This document shows positions 18,302 through 27,794 of a DNA stretch of 64,000 nucleotides, piece after piece. The stretch lies in contig JAPZRF010000034.1 of NCBI GenBank assembly GCA_027531145.1, positions 62,001-126,000 on the forward strand. The letters run 5' to 3'. The stretch comes from Brevundimonas sp. (GTDB taxonomy: Bacteria > Pseudomonadota > Alphaproteobacteria > Caulobacterales > Caulobacteraceae). The notes beneath the pieces are model-generated. The model worked only from the letters and a program-made list of their open reading frames with translations, was not told the origin of the DNA and did no database searches. Each line of letters opens with the position of its first letter. The stretch's first letter is position 1. The translations under genes and the position numbers were made by a program.

Positions 18302-19396
18302 ATGCAGGGCCAGACCAGAACCGCCGTCTTGGCCGCCGGGGGCACCGGCGGGCACATGTTTCCCGCCGAGGCGCTGGCGCGCGAGCTGACCGGGCGCGGC
18401 TGGCGCGTGGTGCTGGCCACCGACCGGCGTGGCGAGACCTACGCTCACGCCTTTCCGGCGGAGGAACGGCTGGCGCTGGACGCTGCGACCGGCCGCGGGC
18501 CGCTGGGCCTGCTGAAGGCGGGGGTGGAGATCCTCAAGGGCGTCCTGCAGGCGCGGAGCGCCTTCGCCCGGCTGGGTGTGGAGGTGGTGATCGGCTTCGG
18601 CGGTTATCCTTCCGCGCCGGCGCTGCTGGCGGCGCTGAGCCAGGGGCGGCCGACCCTGATCCATGAGCAGAACGCGGTGCTGGGGCGCACCAACCGGCTG
18701 CTGGCCGGGCGGGTGCGCGCCGTGGCCTCGGCCTTCCCGACATTGGAGAAGGCACCCGCCGGGGTGACGCCGCGTCTGGTCGGCAGCCCGGTGCGGGCGG
18801 AGATCGCCGCCCTGTTCGACCAGCCCTATGTCGCGCCGACGGACCGCATCCGGGTGCTGGTGACCGGCGGCAGCCAGGGTGCCCGGGTCCTGAGCGAGAC
18901 GGTGCCGCAGGCGCTGGCTGCCCTGCCGCCGGCTCTGCGCGACCGGCTGGAGGTGCAGCAGCAGTCTCGGCCAGAGACGCTTGAGACGGCGCTGAAACTC
19001 TACAACGACGCCGGCATCGTCTGCGAGGTGGCCCCATTCTTCGGCAACATGGCCGGGCGGCTGGGCGCAGCCCATCTGGTGATCGGCCGCGCCGGGGCCT
19101 CGACCTGCGCCGAGCTGGCCGTGGCGGGCCGACCCTCGGTGCTGGTGCCGCTGAAAATCGCCACCGACGATCATCAGCGCCTCAACGCCCGTCACCTGGT
19201 CGCGGCCGGGGCGGCGGAGATGATCCTCGAGGACGAGTTGACGGTGGCGCGACTGACGGGTGTCGTGACGGCGATGCTGGCCGACCCGGCGGCGCTGGCC
19301 GCGCGAGCGGCGGCTGCCCGTCTGGTGGCCATCCCCGACGCCGCCCGCCGGCTCGCGAATCTGGTCGAGGCCACGGTCGAGGTAGTGAATTCCTGA
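18302..19396 (+). CDS. murG: Lipid II synthase MurG
   Basis: MurG transfers GlcNAc from UDP-GlcNAc to lipid I. The protein has 364 residues with AAGGTGGHMFPAEAL at the N-terminus, GFGGYPSAPAL, HEQNAVLGRTNRLL, VTGGSQGARVLSE and GRAGASTCAELAVAGRPSVLVPL, all MurG signatures. It is the last wall gene of the cluster in this window. No murC follows. Confidence 0.97.
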   Translation: MQGQTRTAVLAAGGTGGHMFPAEALARELTGRGWRVVLATDRRGETYAHAFPAEERLALDAATGRGPLGLLKAGVEILKGVLQARSAFARLGVEVVIGFGGYPSAPALLAALSQGRPTLIHEQNAVLGRTNRLLAGRVRAVASAFPTLEKAPAGVTPRLVGSPVRAEIAALFDQPYVAPTDRIRVLVTGGSQGARVLSETVPQALAALPPALRDRLEVQQQSRPETLETALKLYNDAGIVCEVAPFFGNMAGRLGAAHLVIGRAGASTCAELAVAGRPSVLVPLKIATDDHQRLNARHLVAAGAAEMILEDELTVARLTGVVTAMLADPAALAARAAAARLVAIPDAARRLANLVEATVEVVNS

Positions 19397-19428
19397 ACCC
19401 TCAGGGACATAGCGCTTGATTTCCCATG

Positions 19429-19460
19429 GTCGTCACCCTCGGGCTCGTCCCGGCGGTCCA
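19429..19460. repeat. Degenerate single copy of repeat family C
   Basis: GTCGTCACCCTCGGGCTCGT resembles one arm of the family C element at 40731-40762 (GTCACCCTCGGGCTTGACCC). It lies between the convergent murG and the gene ending at 19504. No partner arm is seen. Confidence 0.4.
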
Positions 19461-19503
19461 TCGATCCGTCAGGCACGATCCGGGCCGGTCAGCCGGCGTC
19501 GGG

Positions 19504-20373
19504 TCAGCCTTCCCGCGGGGAGCGCAGACTCGCCGGTGCCGGCCCGAGGCTGACGAAGGCGCGGCCGGCGGCGACATCGCCGACCTCGAAATGGGCGCGC
19601 GCCACGCTGTCGTCGCGGAACAGGAACTCGACGGTGAAGCGTTCGCGCGGATCCAGCTCGGCCAGCTGGTCCATGGCTTCGGCGGGGAAGGTCCAGACCT
19701 CGCCGGCCCGCGAGCCGGCGGGCAGCTGGTCGGCCGTGGCCGGGCGCGATCCGGTCGCCCAGACCATGCGCCGGACGCCGCGGGCGCGCGGGTCGAGCGC
19801 CGGCCGCGGCTCGCGCGCGGTGTCGCGGAAGCTGAGGCGCGCGGCATAGGGCCGGGGCGCGCCGGCGAAGGCCACTACGGTCGCCGGCGGGGTCCTGTAG
19901 CCCGGCAGACCGAACACGACCGGCGAGGCACCGGTGCGCGACACCTGGGCCAGGCGCCAGCCGCGCGGCGAGCTGCGCTCGGCGCGCCACTCGGATCGGT
20001 CGCCGGGCAGCACGAGACGCGGGGTACGCAGCCAGCCGTCGAAGGCGTGCTCGACCCGGGCCTTGATCAGCCTGGCATCGGCACTGGCGCAGGCGAGCCG
20101 CGCGGCCTGCTGCGTCGCGGCGCGGGCGGCCTCGTCGAGGGCAACGCGGTCGATGCCGGCGCGCAGGGCGGCGTTGCGAGCCTGTGCGGCGGCCGCGCCG
20201 AGGGCGGTGGCCACGCCCTCGCCGAACAGGCCGCAGCGGCGGCCGAACGCCTGGACGACCGTACGTTCGCGGAACAGGGCGGCAGCCTCGCTCGCCGCGG
20301 CCGCGCCCGGGACGAGCAGCAGGCCGGCGGCCACAAGAGCGTTGGCCAGAAGTCGGGTCACGCCTATGGTCAT
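19504..20373 (-). CDS. Secreted protein of unknown function
   Basis: The protein has 289 residues from ATG 20373 with a signal peptide (about residues 1-27, ending AAA). The mature part includes LRTPRLVLPGDRSEWRAERS and a C-terminal beta-rich region with two possible repeats (WTFPAEAMDQLAELDP and FTVEFLFRDDS). Three cysteines lie in the N-terminal half. No family recognised. It stands divergent from the DUF1491 gene. Confidence 0.62.
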   Translation of the reverse strand: MTIGVTRLLANALVAAGLLLVPGAAAASEAAALFRERTVVQAFGRRCGLFGEGVATALGAAAAQARNAALRAGIDRVALDEAARAATQQAARLACASADARLIKARVEHAFDGWLRTPRLVLPGDRSEWRAERSSPRGWRLAQVSRTGASPVVFGLPGYRTPPATVVAFAGAPRPYAARLSFRDTAREPRPALDPRARGVRRMVWATGSRPATADQLPAGSRAGEVWTFPAEAMDQLAELDPRERFTVEFLFRDDSVARAHFEVGDVAAGRAFVSLGPAPASLRSPREG

Positions 20374-20429
20374 GATCCCGATCCTAGGGCCGGGAGCTTC
20401 AGACCCCGTTTCCGCGCACGGTTAATCCT

Positions 20430-20765
20430 TTGCTGCTTCCGACCGACGTCTGGGTCGCCGCCCTGATCCGCCGCGCCGAACTGGGCGGGGCCTTCGCCAC
20501 GGTCGCGCGGCGCGGCGACGCGCGCGCGGGCGGGGTGCTGGTCAAGGTGTTCGACACCGCCACGCGACAGGCGACTCTTTATACGGAGGCGTTCGGACCG
20601 GACGGGGCGCGCCTTTGGATCCGGCCGGTCGAGGCCGGTCCAGAGGGCGAGATCGACGCCTTCGCCCAGCGCCAGCTGGGCTATGACCCGGACCTGTGGG
20701 TGGTCGAGATCGAGGATCGCGAGGGGCGCCATTTCCTCTCCGAGGCGGTGGCACCGGGGGGCTGA
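20430..20765 (+). CDS. DUF1491 family protein
   Basis: This 111-residue protein starts at TTG 20430. The segments LPTDVWVAALIRRAELGGAF and DPDLWVVEIEDREGRHFL are typical of DUF1491, a small alphaproteobacterial family without an assigned function. Only the start codon is uncertain. Confidence 0.8.
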   Translation: MLLPTDVWVAALIRRAELGGAFATVARRGDARAGGVLVKVFDTATRQATLYTEAFGPDGARLWIRPVEAGPEGEIDAFAQRQLGYDPDLWVVEIEDREGRHFLSEAVAPGG

Positions 20766-20879
20766 GGTGGGCGCTCGCCCGGTCACCTCCGCTTAACCCC
20801 GTTCGGGAACGGAACCGCAAGCGCGTGTCGCTAGGGTCACGACATGGGGCGAACGACGCCCGGCCGAGGTGATGACCGC

Positions 20880-21260
20880 ATGCTGTTTCTCCTGAACGAC
20901 GTCGTGTTCGACCTGGACGAGGCCTGCCCGGTCACGCCCGCGGACGCGCGCCGTTTCGAGAAGCTGGACCTCGACTATGTCATCGAGCTGGGCTGCGAGC
21001 TGTTCGCCGAGAACCCGCTGCTGCACCGGACCGATCCAGGGTGCGCCCGCCGTCTGGCCTGGCTGCTGCACGATCGCGAGCCGGAGCTGAACGCGGTGAT
21101 GTTCGCGGCACCCGAGGTCGGCTGTGCGCCGGAGCTGGTCGAGCCGCGCTTCTGCCACTTGCCGAAGCCGGTGATGGCGCAGCTGCAGGCCAGGGCCGCC
21201 CGCGGCCGCCTCGACGCCGTCGCCGCCGACCTCGCCGTCTGGGGGCGCATGGCGGCCTGA
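20880..21260 (+). CDS. Conserved hypothetical protein
   Basis: The 126-residue protein starts at ATG 20880, preferred over ATG 20844 because GAGGTGAT precedes it. It opens MLFLLNDVVFDLD and is mainly helical, with no signal peptide or membrane segment. I see no known domain. Confidence 0.6.
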   Translation: MLFLLNDVVFDLDEACPVTPADARRFEKLDLDYVIELGCELFAENPLLHRTDPGCARRLAWLLHDREPELNAVMFAAPEVGCAPELVEPRFCHLPKPVMAQLQARAARGRLDAVAADLAVWGRMAA

Positions 21261-21370
21261 GGTCAGCCTGCCCGCCGATCGGTCGCCGATTGAACCCGGT
21301 TGCAGAAATCGTCCCTTGGCTGTGCGGCGTGCCTCGACTAACCTGACGGCGTGTTAGCGGCGGCGGCGTG

Positions 21371-22947
21371 ATGCGCTGGATCCTGATTCTGGTCTGGGCG
21401 GTAACGTCCGCGCTGTCCTCGCCGGGCCATGCGCGGATGGCGACGGCCGATCCTTCGGCCCTGATCCGCATCGATCCCGCGGTCAGAACCGGCCAGCTGC
21501 CCAACGGCCTGCGCTATGCCCTGATGTCGAATGACCGGCCGGTCGGCGGCGTATCGATCCGGCTACGGTTCGATGTCGGCAGCTACGAGGAGGCTGAGGA
21601 CGAACGAGGCATCGCCCACTTCCTTGAGCACATGGCGTTCAATGGCACCCGCCGGCTGCCGGAGGGCGAGCTGATGCGGCGCTTCGCCGAGGCCGGGGTG
21701 GCTTTCGGTCGGGATCAGAACGCCTCGACCTCGATGTTCGCGACCACCTATCAGCTGGATCTGCCGGACAGCGACCCCGCACACCTCGATCTCGCCTTCT
21801 CGTGGCTGCGCGACATCGGCGACGGTCTGCTGCTGACGCCGGAAGCCGTGGAGCGAGAGCGCGGCGTGGTTGTGGCGGAATACACGGCGGGGCTGGGGCC
21901 GCAGAAGACCTGGCGCGAGGCCTACCAGGCCTTCGCCACGCCCGATGCGCGGAGCCGCGCACGCCCGCCGATCGGCGTGCCCGAGACGCTGGCAACGATC
22001 GATGCCGACGCGCTGACCCGGTTTCACCAGGCCTGGTAACGGCCGGAGCTGGCGATGCTCACCGTGGCGGGCGATCTGACGCTCGACGAGATGGAAGCCC
22101 GGGTTCAGGCCGTGTTTGGCGACTGGGTGCCGGCGGGGCCGCCCGCCGCGAGAGCCGTAGCGACGCCGCTGGCGCTCGACCGGCCGCTTGAAGTGCTCAC
22201 CTACAGCGAACCGACCCTGACCCCCACGGTCGGCGCCTGCCGGCTGCAAGGGTGGAGGCTGCAGGGTCCGGACACACTGGAACGGCGGCAACGCAATCTC
22301 ACGCGCAGCTTCTGGTCCCGCATCCTCGCCCGGCGTTTCCAGTTGCTCAGCCAGGGCGTTGAGGCGCCTTTCGCCAGCGCATCCCTGTCGCAGTCTGCAT
22401 GGGCCCGCGAGGCGGACGCGGTATGTCTCAATGTCGTGCCCGGGGCAGATGGCGACTGGCGCCGGGCGCTGGGCGCGGCGCTGGCGGAGGTGCGGCGCTT
22501 CGAGCGGGACGGGCCGGAACCTGCGGAAATCCAGCGCCTCATAGAGATCGACCGGCGGTCCGCGAGCAACTTCGTCGCCCAGGCCGAGGACCGGTTCTCG
22601 TCGACCCTCGCCGACGGCTTGCTCTCCATCTTCGCCCTGCATGACCTCGATCCGGGAACCTTTGACTCGCCCTGGCAGCGGCGCGATCTTTACGAACAGG
22701 TGCTTCCCAACGTCACGCCCGAGGCCATCCGCGAGGCCTTCGCTGCGGCGTGGAACGGGTCTGAGCCGCGTCTTGCCCTGATCCTGACGCCGCCGCCGCC
22801 CGTCGAGGAGGTCGCCGCCGTCTGGCGGACGGCCATGAGCGCGGAGATGGCGGCGCGGACGGCGGCGGGTGGGGCGGCGACGTGGGCCTACGGGGACCCC
22901 GGCCCGCCCGGCAGGGTGGTCGAGCAGATCAGCATCGAGGCGCCGGC
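21371..22947 (+). pseudogene. M16 zinc peptidase, truncated by a nonsense codon and a deletion fusion
   Basis: From ATG 21371 the frame encodes a signal peptide and an M16 domain with the inverted zinc motif HFLEH in GIAHFLEHMAFNGTRRLPEG. A TAA at 22037-22039 interrupts FHQAW-RPELAMLTVAGDLTLDEME, where TAC (Tyr) is expected, so a single base change explains it. The same frame then continues with M16 homology to about 22945 (EQISIEAP). There the match ends and sequence of an unrelated TPR gene begins in another frame. A full member would be about 900 residues. The intact HFLEH shows recent decay. Confidence 0.75.
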
Positions 22948-23343
22948 CTGCGCCGGGCGCGCGCCTGTCTCGCCGAGGCCATGCAGCTCGATCCGCTGGA
23001 CCAGCGGGTCTATCTGGCCCTCGACGACAGCCGGCGCGGCGGCGCGGGCTATCCCAACGCCAATGATGTGTCCACGCTTGAGGTCGCCGGGGTGCTCGCG
23101 CCCCAGTCGGCCGAGGTGCGGATGCGGCTGGCGCGGGCCTATCTCGCAACCGGCGATGCGCGCGCGGCCGTGATCATCCTCGGGCCGGTGGCCAATGCGC
23201 CCCACGCCAGCAGCCAGAGGGCCGCGGCCCGGGCGCTTCTGGCCGAGGCCCGCCAGGCCGCCGGCCTGGCGTTGGACGCCTCGCTGACCACGCCGGCGGC
23301 CGGCGAGGGCGAGGAGACGACGGGCGAAGACGCGACCGGATGA
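22948..23343 (+). pseudogene. C-terminal fragment of a tetratricopeptide protein
   Basis: This frame has no start of its own. It reads RRARACLAEAMQLDPLDQRVYLAL and, later, APQSAEVRMRLARAYLATGDARAAV, with the repeated A-x-A-x-L spacing of TPR helices, and ends at TGA 23343. It begins exactly where the M16 homology stops, so a deletion probably removed the end of the peptidase gene and the start of this one. Confidence 0.62.
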
Positions 23344-23508
23344 GCCCGACTCCAGCCACCCCGCCCCCGAGGCGAGAGGCGGCCTGATTCACTGTCGCGG
23401 TGGAGCGGCCTGTCAGCGGCATCGCGACCGATGGGAGTCTGTTGTTCGGGCGGCCACCGCAGTGCGCGATTGGACTTCCCCCGCCCGGGCCGCTATCGCC
23501 CGGGCCGC

Positions 23509-25152
23509 ATGTCCAGACTGTCCCTCCCCGAGGAGGCCCTGCGCCGCAGGGCCTTCGCCATCATCGCCCACCCCGACGCGGGCAAGACGACCCTGACCGA
23601 GCACCTGCTGCTGGCCGGCGGCGCGATCCGCGCGGCCGGGGCGGTGCGGGCGCGCGGCGAGGCGCGGCGGGCCCGCTCGGACTGGATGAAGATCGAGAAG
23701 GAGCGCGGCATCTCGGTGACCGCCTCGGTCATGACCTTCGAGCACGACGGCAAGATGTTCAACCTGCTGGACACGCCGGGGCACGAGGACTTCTCGGAGG
23801 ACACCTACCGCACCCTGACCGCCGCTGACTGCGCCATCATGGTGCTGGACGCGGCCAAGGGCATCGAGCCGCAGACGCTGAAACTGTTCGAGGTGTGCCG
23901 CCTGCGCGACATCCCGATCATCACCTTCATCAACAAGCTGGACCGCGAGGCCCAGGACCCGATGGCCCTGCTGGACGAGATCGCCAGCCGGCTGGCGCTG
24001 GACCCGGCCCCGATCTGGTGGCCGGCCGAGAGTGGCAATCGTCTTCGGGGCATGGCAGAGCTGGGCACCGGCCGGTTCCAGCCCTATGCCCGCAAGACGG
24101 CAGGGTCGGACGAGGATCCGGACCATCCGGCGGCCCTGCCGCTGGACGAGGCCGGGGCGTATTTCGAGGGGACCGAGCAGGCCGATCTGGCCGATGCGCT
24201 GGAGCTGGTCGAGGCCGGCTACAAGCTGTTCGACCGCCAGGCCTTCCTCGAGGGGCACATGACGCCGGTGCTGTGGGGCTCGGCCCTGCGCCACTTCGGC
24301 ATCGAGCAACTGCTGCAGGCGATCGGCGACTGGGCCCCGGCCCCCAAGGTCATGCCTGCGCGCAGGGAGGCACCCCCCGAGACCCGCAACGCGCCGGTGC
24401 CGGAAGCCATTTCGGTCGAGCCCGGCCGCGAGGAGGTCACGGGCTTCGTGTTCAAGGTCCAGGCCAACATGGACCCCAACCACCGCGACCGCATCGCCAT
24501 GTTCCGCATGGCCTCCGGGGCCTTCAAGCGCGGCATGAAGCTGAAGGTGCAGAACACCGGCAAGGCGCTGTCGGTGAACGCCCCGATCATGTTCTTCGCC
24601 TCGGACCGGGAGCTGGCCGAGGAGGCCTTCGCCGGCGACGTCATCGGCATTCCCAACCACGGCGTGCTGCGCGTCGGCGACAGCCTGTCCGAGAGCGGGC
24701 TGGTGCGTTTCGCCGGCCTGCCCAACTTCGCGCCGGAAATCCTGCAGCGGGTGCGGGTCAAGGATCCGCTCAAGGCCAAGCACCTGAAGAAGGCGCTGGA
24801 GGGGCTGGCCGAGGAGGGCGTGACCCAGCTGTTCCGGCCCGAGCTCGGCTCGGACTTCATCGTCGGCGCCGTCGGCCAGCTGCAGTTCGAGGTCATGGCC
24901 GACCGGCTGGGCGAGGAATACGGGCTGGAGGTGCTGTTCGAGCCCAGCCCCTGGGCCGAGGCGCGCTGGATCACTATTGCCGAAGGGGGCGAGCGGGCCG
25001 ACCTTGAGGACTTCGCCGGCAAGTACCGCCCGCAGATGGCGGCCGACATCGACCAGGCCCCGGTCTTCCTCGCCAAGTCCAGCTGGGAGACCGGCTATGT
25101 GGCGGAACGCTTCCCGAAGGTGCGGTTCACGAAGACGAAGGAGCGGGGATAG
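23509..25152 (+). CDS. prfC: Peptide chain release factor 3
   Basis: RF3 is a GTPase that recycles RF1 and RF2 from the ribosome after termination. ATG 23509 gives 547 residues (E. coli 529). The G motifs are AHPDAGKTTLTEH (G1), DTPGHEDFSEDTYR (G3) and NKLDREAQDP (G4). SDWMKIEKERGISVT and the C-terminal GVTQLFRPELGSDFIVGAVGQLQFEV are typical of RF3 rather than EF-G. Confidence 0.96.
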   Translation: MSRLSLPEEALRRRAFAIIAHPDAGKTTLTEHLLLAGGAIRAAGAVRARGEARRARSDWMKIEKERGISVTASVMTFEHDGKMFNLLDTPGHEDFSEDTYRTLTAADCAIMVLDAAKGIEPQTLKLFEVCRLRDIPIITFINKLDREAQDPMALLDEIASRLALDPAPIWWPAESGNRLRGMAELGTGRFQPYARKTAGSDEDPDHPAALPLDEAGAYFEGTEQADLADALELVEAGYKLFDRQAFLEGHMTPVLWGSALRHFGIEQLLQAIGDWAPAPKVMPARREAPPETRNAPVPEAISVEPGREEVTGFVFKVQANMDPNHRDRIAMFRMASGAFKRGMKLKVQNTGKALSVNAPIMFFASDRELAEEAFAGDVIGIPNHGVLRVGDSLSESGLVRFAGLPNFAPEILQRVRVKDPLKAKHLKKALEGLAEEGVTQLFRPELGSDFIVGAVGQLQFEVMADRLGEEYGLEVLFEPSPWAEARWITIAEGGERADLEDFAGKYRPQMAADIDQAPVFLAKSSWETGYVAERFPKVRFTKTKERG

Positions 25153-25339
25153 GAGCCTGCAGAGGATCCCCGTCGTCTGGGCTTGGGGGCCATCGAGGGC
25201 ATGGGCGAAATCGGCATCGACCGGGAGCTGACGGCGTGTGGCGGGCGAACCCCCGACATGGGCGGATGGCATTAGCCCGGATCGTGCAGGGGCGGCCTTG
25301 ATCGTCCCCAAGCGGGACAGGCGTGGTATCGAGGATCGG

Positions 25340-26590
25340 ATGTTCGAGTTCGGGCGAGACCTGAGACGGCTGTTCAGCCGGCACCGCCCGGCCGAGGATC
25401 TGGGCTGGCTGGAACTGATGCCCGTCGCCGCCGTCGAGGCCGAGGCGCGCCGCCTGTCGGGCGAAGCGCTGCGGGCGGTCGCGGCCCATGCCGCCTGGCT
25501 GAAGACCGCGGCCGTCTGGCGCGAGCACGGCCGACGCCGGGGCCGTCAGGACAGTCTCGACCGGGCCGACGCCGCGGTCGCCGATGCGCTGCTGGCGGCC
25601 AACGGACCGGGCCAGAAAGCCGCCGGCCGGCTCGCCGCGGTCGCCACCCTGCTGGCGCGCTTTGATCTTTCGGGCGGGCCCGAGACCCTTGAGGCAGCCC
25701 GCCGGCTGCTGGACGAGCTGCAGCCTGCCTCGACGCAGGCCCTGCAGGCCGAGGCCGCGGTCCTGCACGCCCGGGTCGCCCTGCGCGCAGGCATGCTCGC
25801 GGCCGAGGCCACCGCACGGCGCGACGCGCTCGCCCTGGCGGACGCCGCCCAGGTCGAGGGGCGGGCGGCCGGGCTGCCGGCTCCCTGGCTGGACGAGCTG
25901 GCGCTGGAGCGGGCCGGAGCCCTGCTGGAGGCCGGCCTCGCGGACCGCGACGCACGCCTGCTGAACCAGGCCGGGCGCGATCTGCGCGGGCTGGTCGAGG
26001 CGGCCGAGCCGGAGCGCCGGCCGCTGACCCGGGCGCGTGGGTTGGCCCTGTGCGGGGCCGGGCTGGGGGCCCTGGCGCGCCTGGCCGGACACCGCGACGC
26101 CACCCGCCAGGCGGCCGCGATGGTCGAGGCCGCCACCGACCTGTTCACCGCCGATCACAGCCCGCTCGACTGGGCCGCCGTGCTGGTGGCCCGGGGCGAT
26201 CTGGAGCGGCCGCCGTCGCTGGCGCACCTCAAGGCGGTGGAGCGGCTGCTGTCGCCGGACGCCTCGATCCTCGCCGCCGCCCTGCGCGAACGGCGCCTGG
26301 AGCAGGAGGCCCTGACCGCCGAGAAGGCCGGCGATCTCGGAGCACTGGAGCGGATCGAGGCCTCACTTCGCCGGCGGCTGGGGGCGCGCGCCGCCGGGGT
26401 GGCCGAGCCGCCGCGAGCGTTCGACTGGGTCGCCGACCAGATCGCACTGGGCCATGTCGCCGCGGCGCGCGGGCGGCTGCTGGGCCGGCCCTCGCGCCTG
26501 CCGCGGGTGGCCCTGACCGAGGCCGCCGCCCTGGCGCGCGAGGAGGGGGCCTTCGGCCTCGCCGCCCGCGCCGAGGCGCTGATGGGCTGA
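25340..26590 (+). CDS. Helical repeat protein of unknown function
   Basis: This 416-residue protein starts at ATG 25340 with GAGG 6 bases upstream. It is almost entirely alpha-helical, rich in Ala, Arg and Leu, with a repeat-like pattern (for example LEAARRLLDEL, ALQAEAAVLHARVALRAG, LERAGALLEAGL) resembling degenerate TPR. There is no signal peptide. No family recognised. It is convergent with metB. Confidence 0.62.
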   Translation: MFEFGRDLRRLFSRHRPAEDLGWLELMPVAAVEAEARRLSGEALRAVAAHAAWLKTAAVWREHGRRRGRQDSLDRADAAVADALLAANGPGQKAAGRLAAVATLLARFDLSGGPETLEAARRLLDELQPASTQALQAEAAVLHARVALRAGMLAAEATARRDALALADAAQVEGRAAGLPAPWLDELALERAGALLEAGLADRDARLLNQAGRDLRGLVEAAEPERRPLTRARGLALCGAGLGALARLAGHRDATRQAAAMVEAATDLFTADHSPLDWAAVLVARGDLERPPSLAHLKAVERLLSPDASILAAALRERRLEQEALTAEKAGDLGALERIEASLRRRLGARAAGVAEPPRAFDWVADQIALGHVAAARGRLLGRPSRLPRVALTEAAALAREEGAFGLAARAEALMG

Positions 26591-26600
26591 CCCGCCGGGC

Positions 26601-27794
26601 TCAGGCCACGGCGGCGAGCCGGGCCTGGGCGGCGGCGGCCAGACCGTTCGACAGGTCGGCCAGCAGGTCCTGCGGTGCCTCCAGCCCGACCGACAGGCGC
26701 AGCAGACCGTCGGTGATGCCGGCGGCCTGACGCGCCTCCGGGGTCATGGCCGCATGGGTCATGGTGGCCGGATGGGCCACGAGGCTCTCCACCCCGCCGA
26801 GAGATTCCGCCAGGGTGAAGACCTCGACTGCCTCGACGAGGGCGCGTACGGCGGCGGTGCCGCCGTGCAGCTCGACGCTGAGCATGGCCCCGAAGCCGGT
26901 CTGCTGGCGCTGCGCCAGCGCATGGCCGGGATGGTCGGGCAGACCCGGATAGTGGACCGCCTTGACCGCCGGATGGGCCGCGAGGGTCTCGGCCAGGGTC
27001 TGGGCCGTGGCCTGCTGCTGCGCCAGCCGGGGGAACAGGGTGCGTACCCCGCGCAGGGTCATGTAGGCGTCGAAGGGCGAGCCGGTGATCCCGAGGCAGT
27101 TGGCCCACCAGGCCAGCTGCTCGTGGTCGGCTGGATCTGCGGCGATCACGGCCCCGCCGACCACGTCGGAGTGGCCGTTGATGAACTTGGTGGTCGAGTG
27201 CACCACCACATCGGCACCCAGGGCCAGCGGGCGCTGCAGCGCCGGCGACAGGAAGGTATTGTCGGCCACCACCTTCGCCCCCGCCTCATGGGCGAGGCGA
27301 CAGACGTGGCCCACGTCGACGAGGCGCAGCAGCGGGTTCGACGGAGTCTCGACGAAAACCAGCTTCGGCTCTTGCGCCAGCGCCTCGGCGAGCGCCGCCT
27401 CGTCGTTCTGGTCGACGAAGACGACGCGGAAGTGGCCCTTGCGCGCGCGGGCGCAGAGCAGCCGGTGCGTGCCGCCGTAAAGGTCGTGCGGGGCCACCAG
27501 CAGGTCACCGGGCTCCAGCGGCGTCAGGGCCAGGTCGATGGCCGCCATGCCGGTCGCGGTCACCACACAGCCGGCCCCGCCCTCAAGCCCGGCGAGGGTC
27601 TCGGCCAGCACGTCGCGCGTGGGATTGCCCGAGCGGGTGTAGTCGTAGCGGCGTTTCTGCTCGAACCCGGCGAAGGCGTAGTTGGACGACAGGTAGAGCG
27701 GCGGCATGACCGCGCCGTGGGCCGGGTCGCGGTCGACGCCGGTGCGGGCGGCGACGGTGCGAAGGTCGGGCGCAGGCGTTTCGGGGCGGCTCAT
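26601..27794 (-). CDS. metB: Cystathionine gamma-synthase (PLP-dependent)
   Basis: The 397-residue enzyme joins an O-acylhomoserine and cysteine to make cystathionine for methionine. It has the family motifs YDYTRSGNPTRD, GGAGCVVTATGMAA, VFVETPSNPLL, VVADNTFLSPALQRPL and HSTTKFINGHSDVVGG, where Lys forms the Schiff base with PLP. O-acylhomoserine sulfhydrylase (MetZ) is an alternative because the families are close. The start overlaps the metX stop as ATGA, and the pair lies under the SAM riboswitch. Confidence 0.86.
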   Translation of the reverse strand: MSRPETPAPDLRTVAARTGVDRDPAHGAVMPPLYLSSNYAFAGFEQKRRYDYTRSGNPTRDVLAETLAGLEGGAGCVVTATGMAAIDLALTPLEPGDLLVAPHDLYGGTHRLLCARARKGHFRVVFVDQNDEAALAEALAQEPKLVFVETPSNPLLRLVDVGHVCRLAHEAGAKVVADNTFLSPALQRPLALGADVVVHSTTKFINGHSDVVGGAVIAADPADHEQLAWWANCLGITGSPFDAYMTLRGVRTLFPRLAQQQATAQTLAETLAAHPAVKAVHYPGLPDHPGHALAQRQQTGFGAMLSVELHGGTAAVRALVEAVEVFTLAESLGGVESLVAHPATMTHAAMTPEARQAAGITDGLLRLSVGLEAPQDLLADLSNGLAAAAQARLAAVA

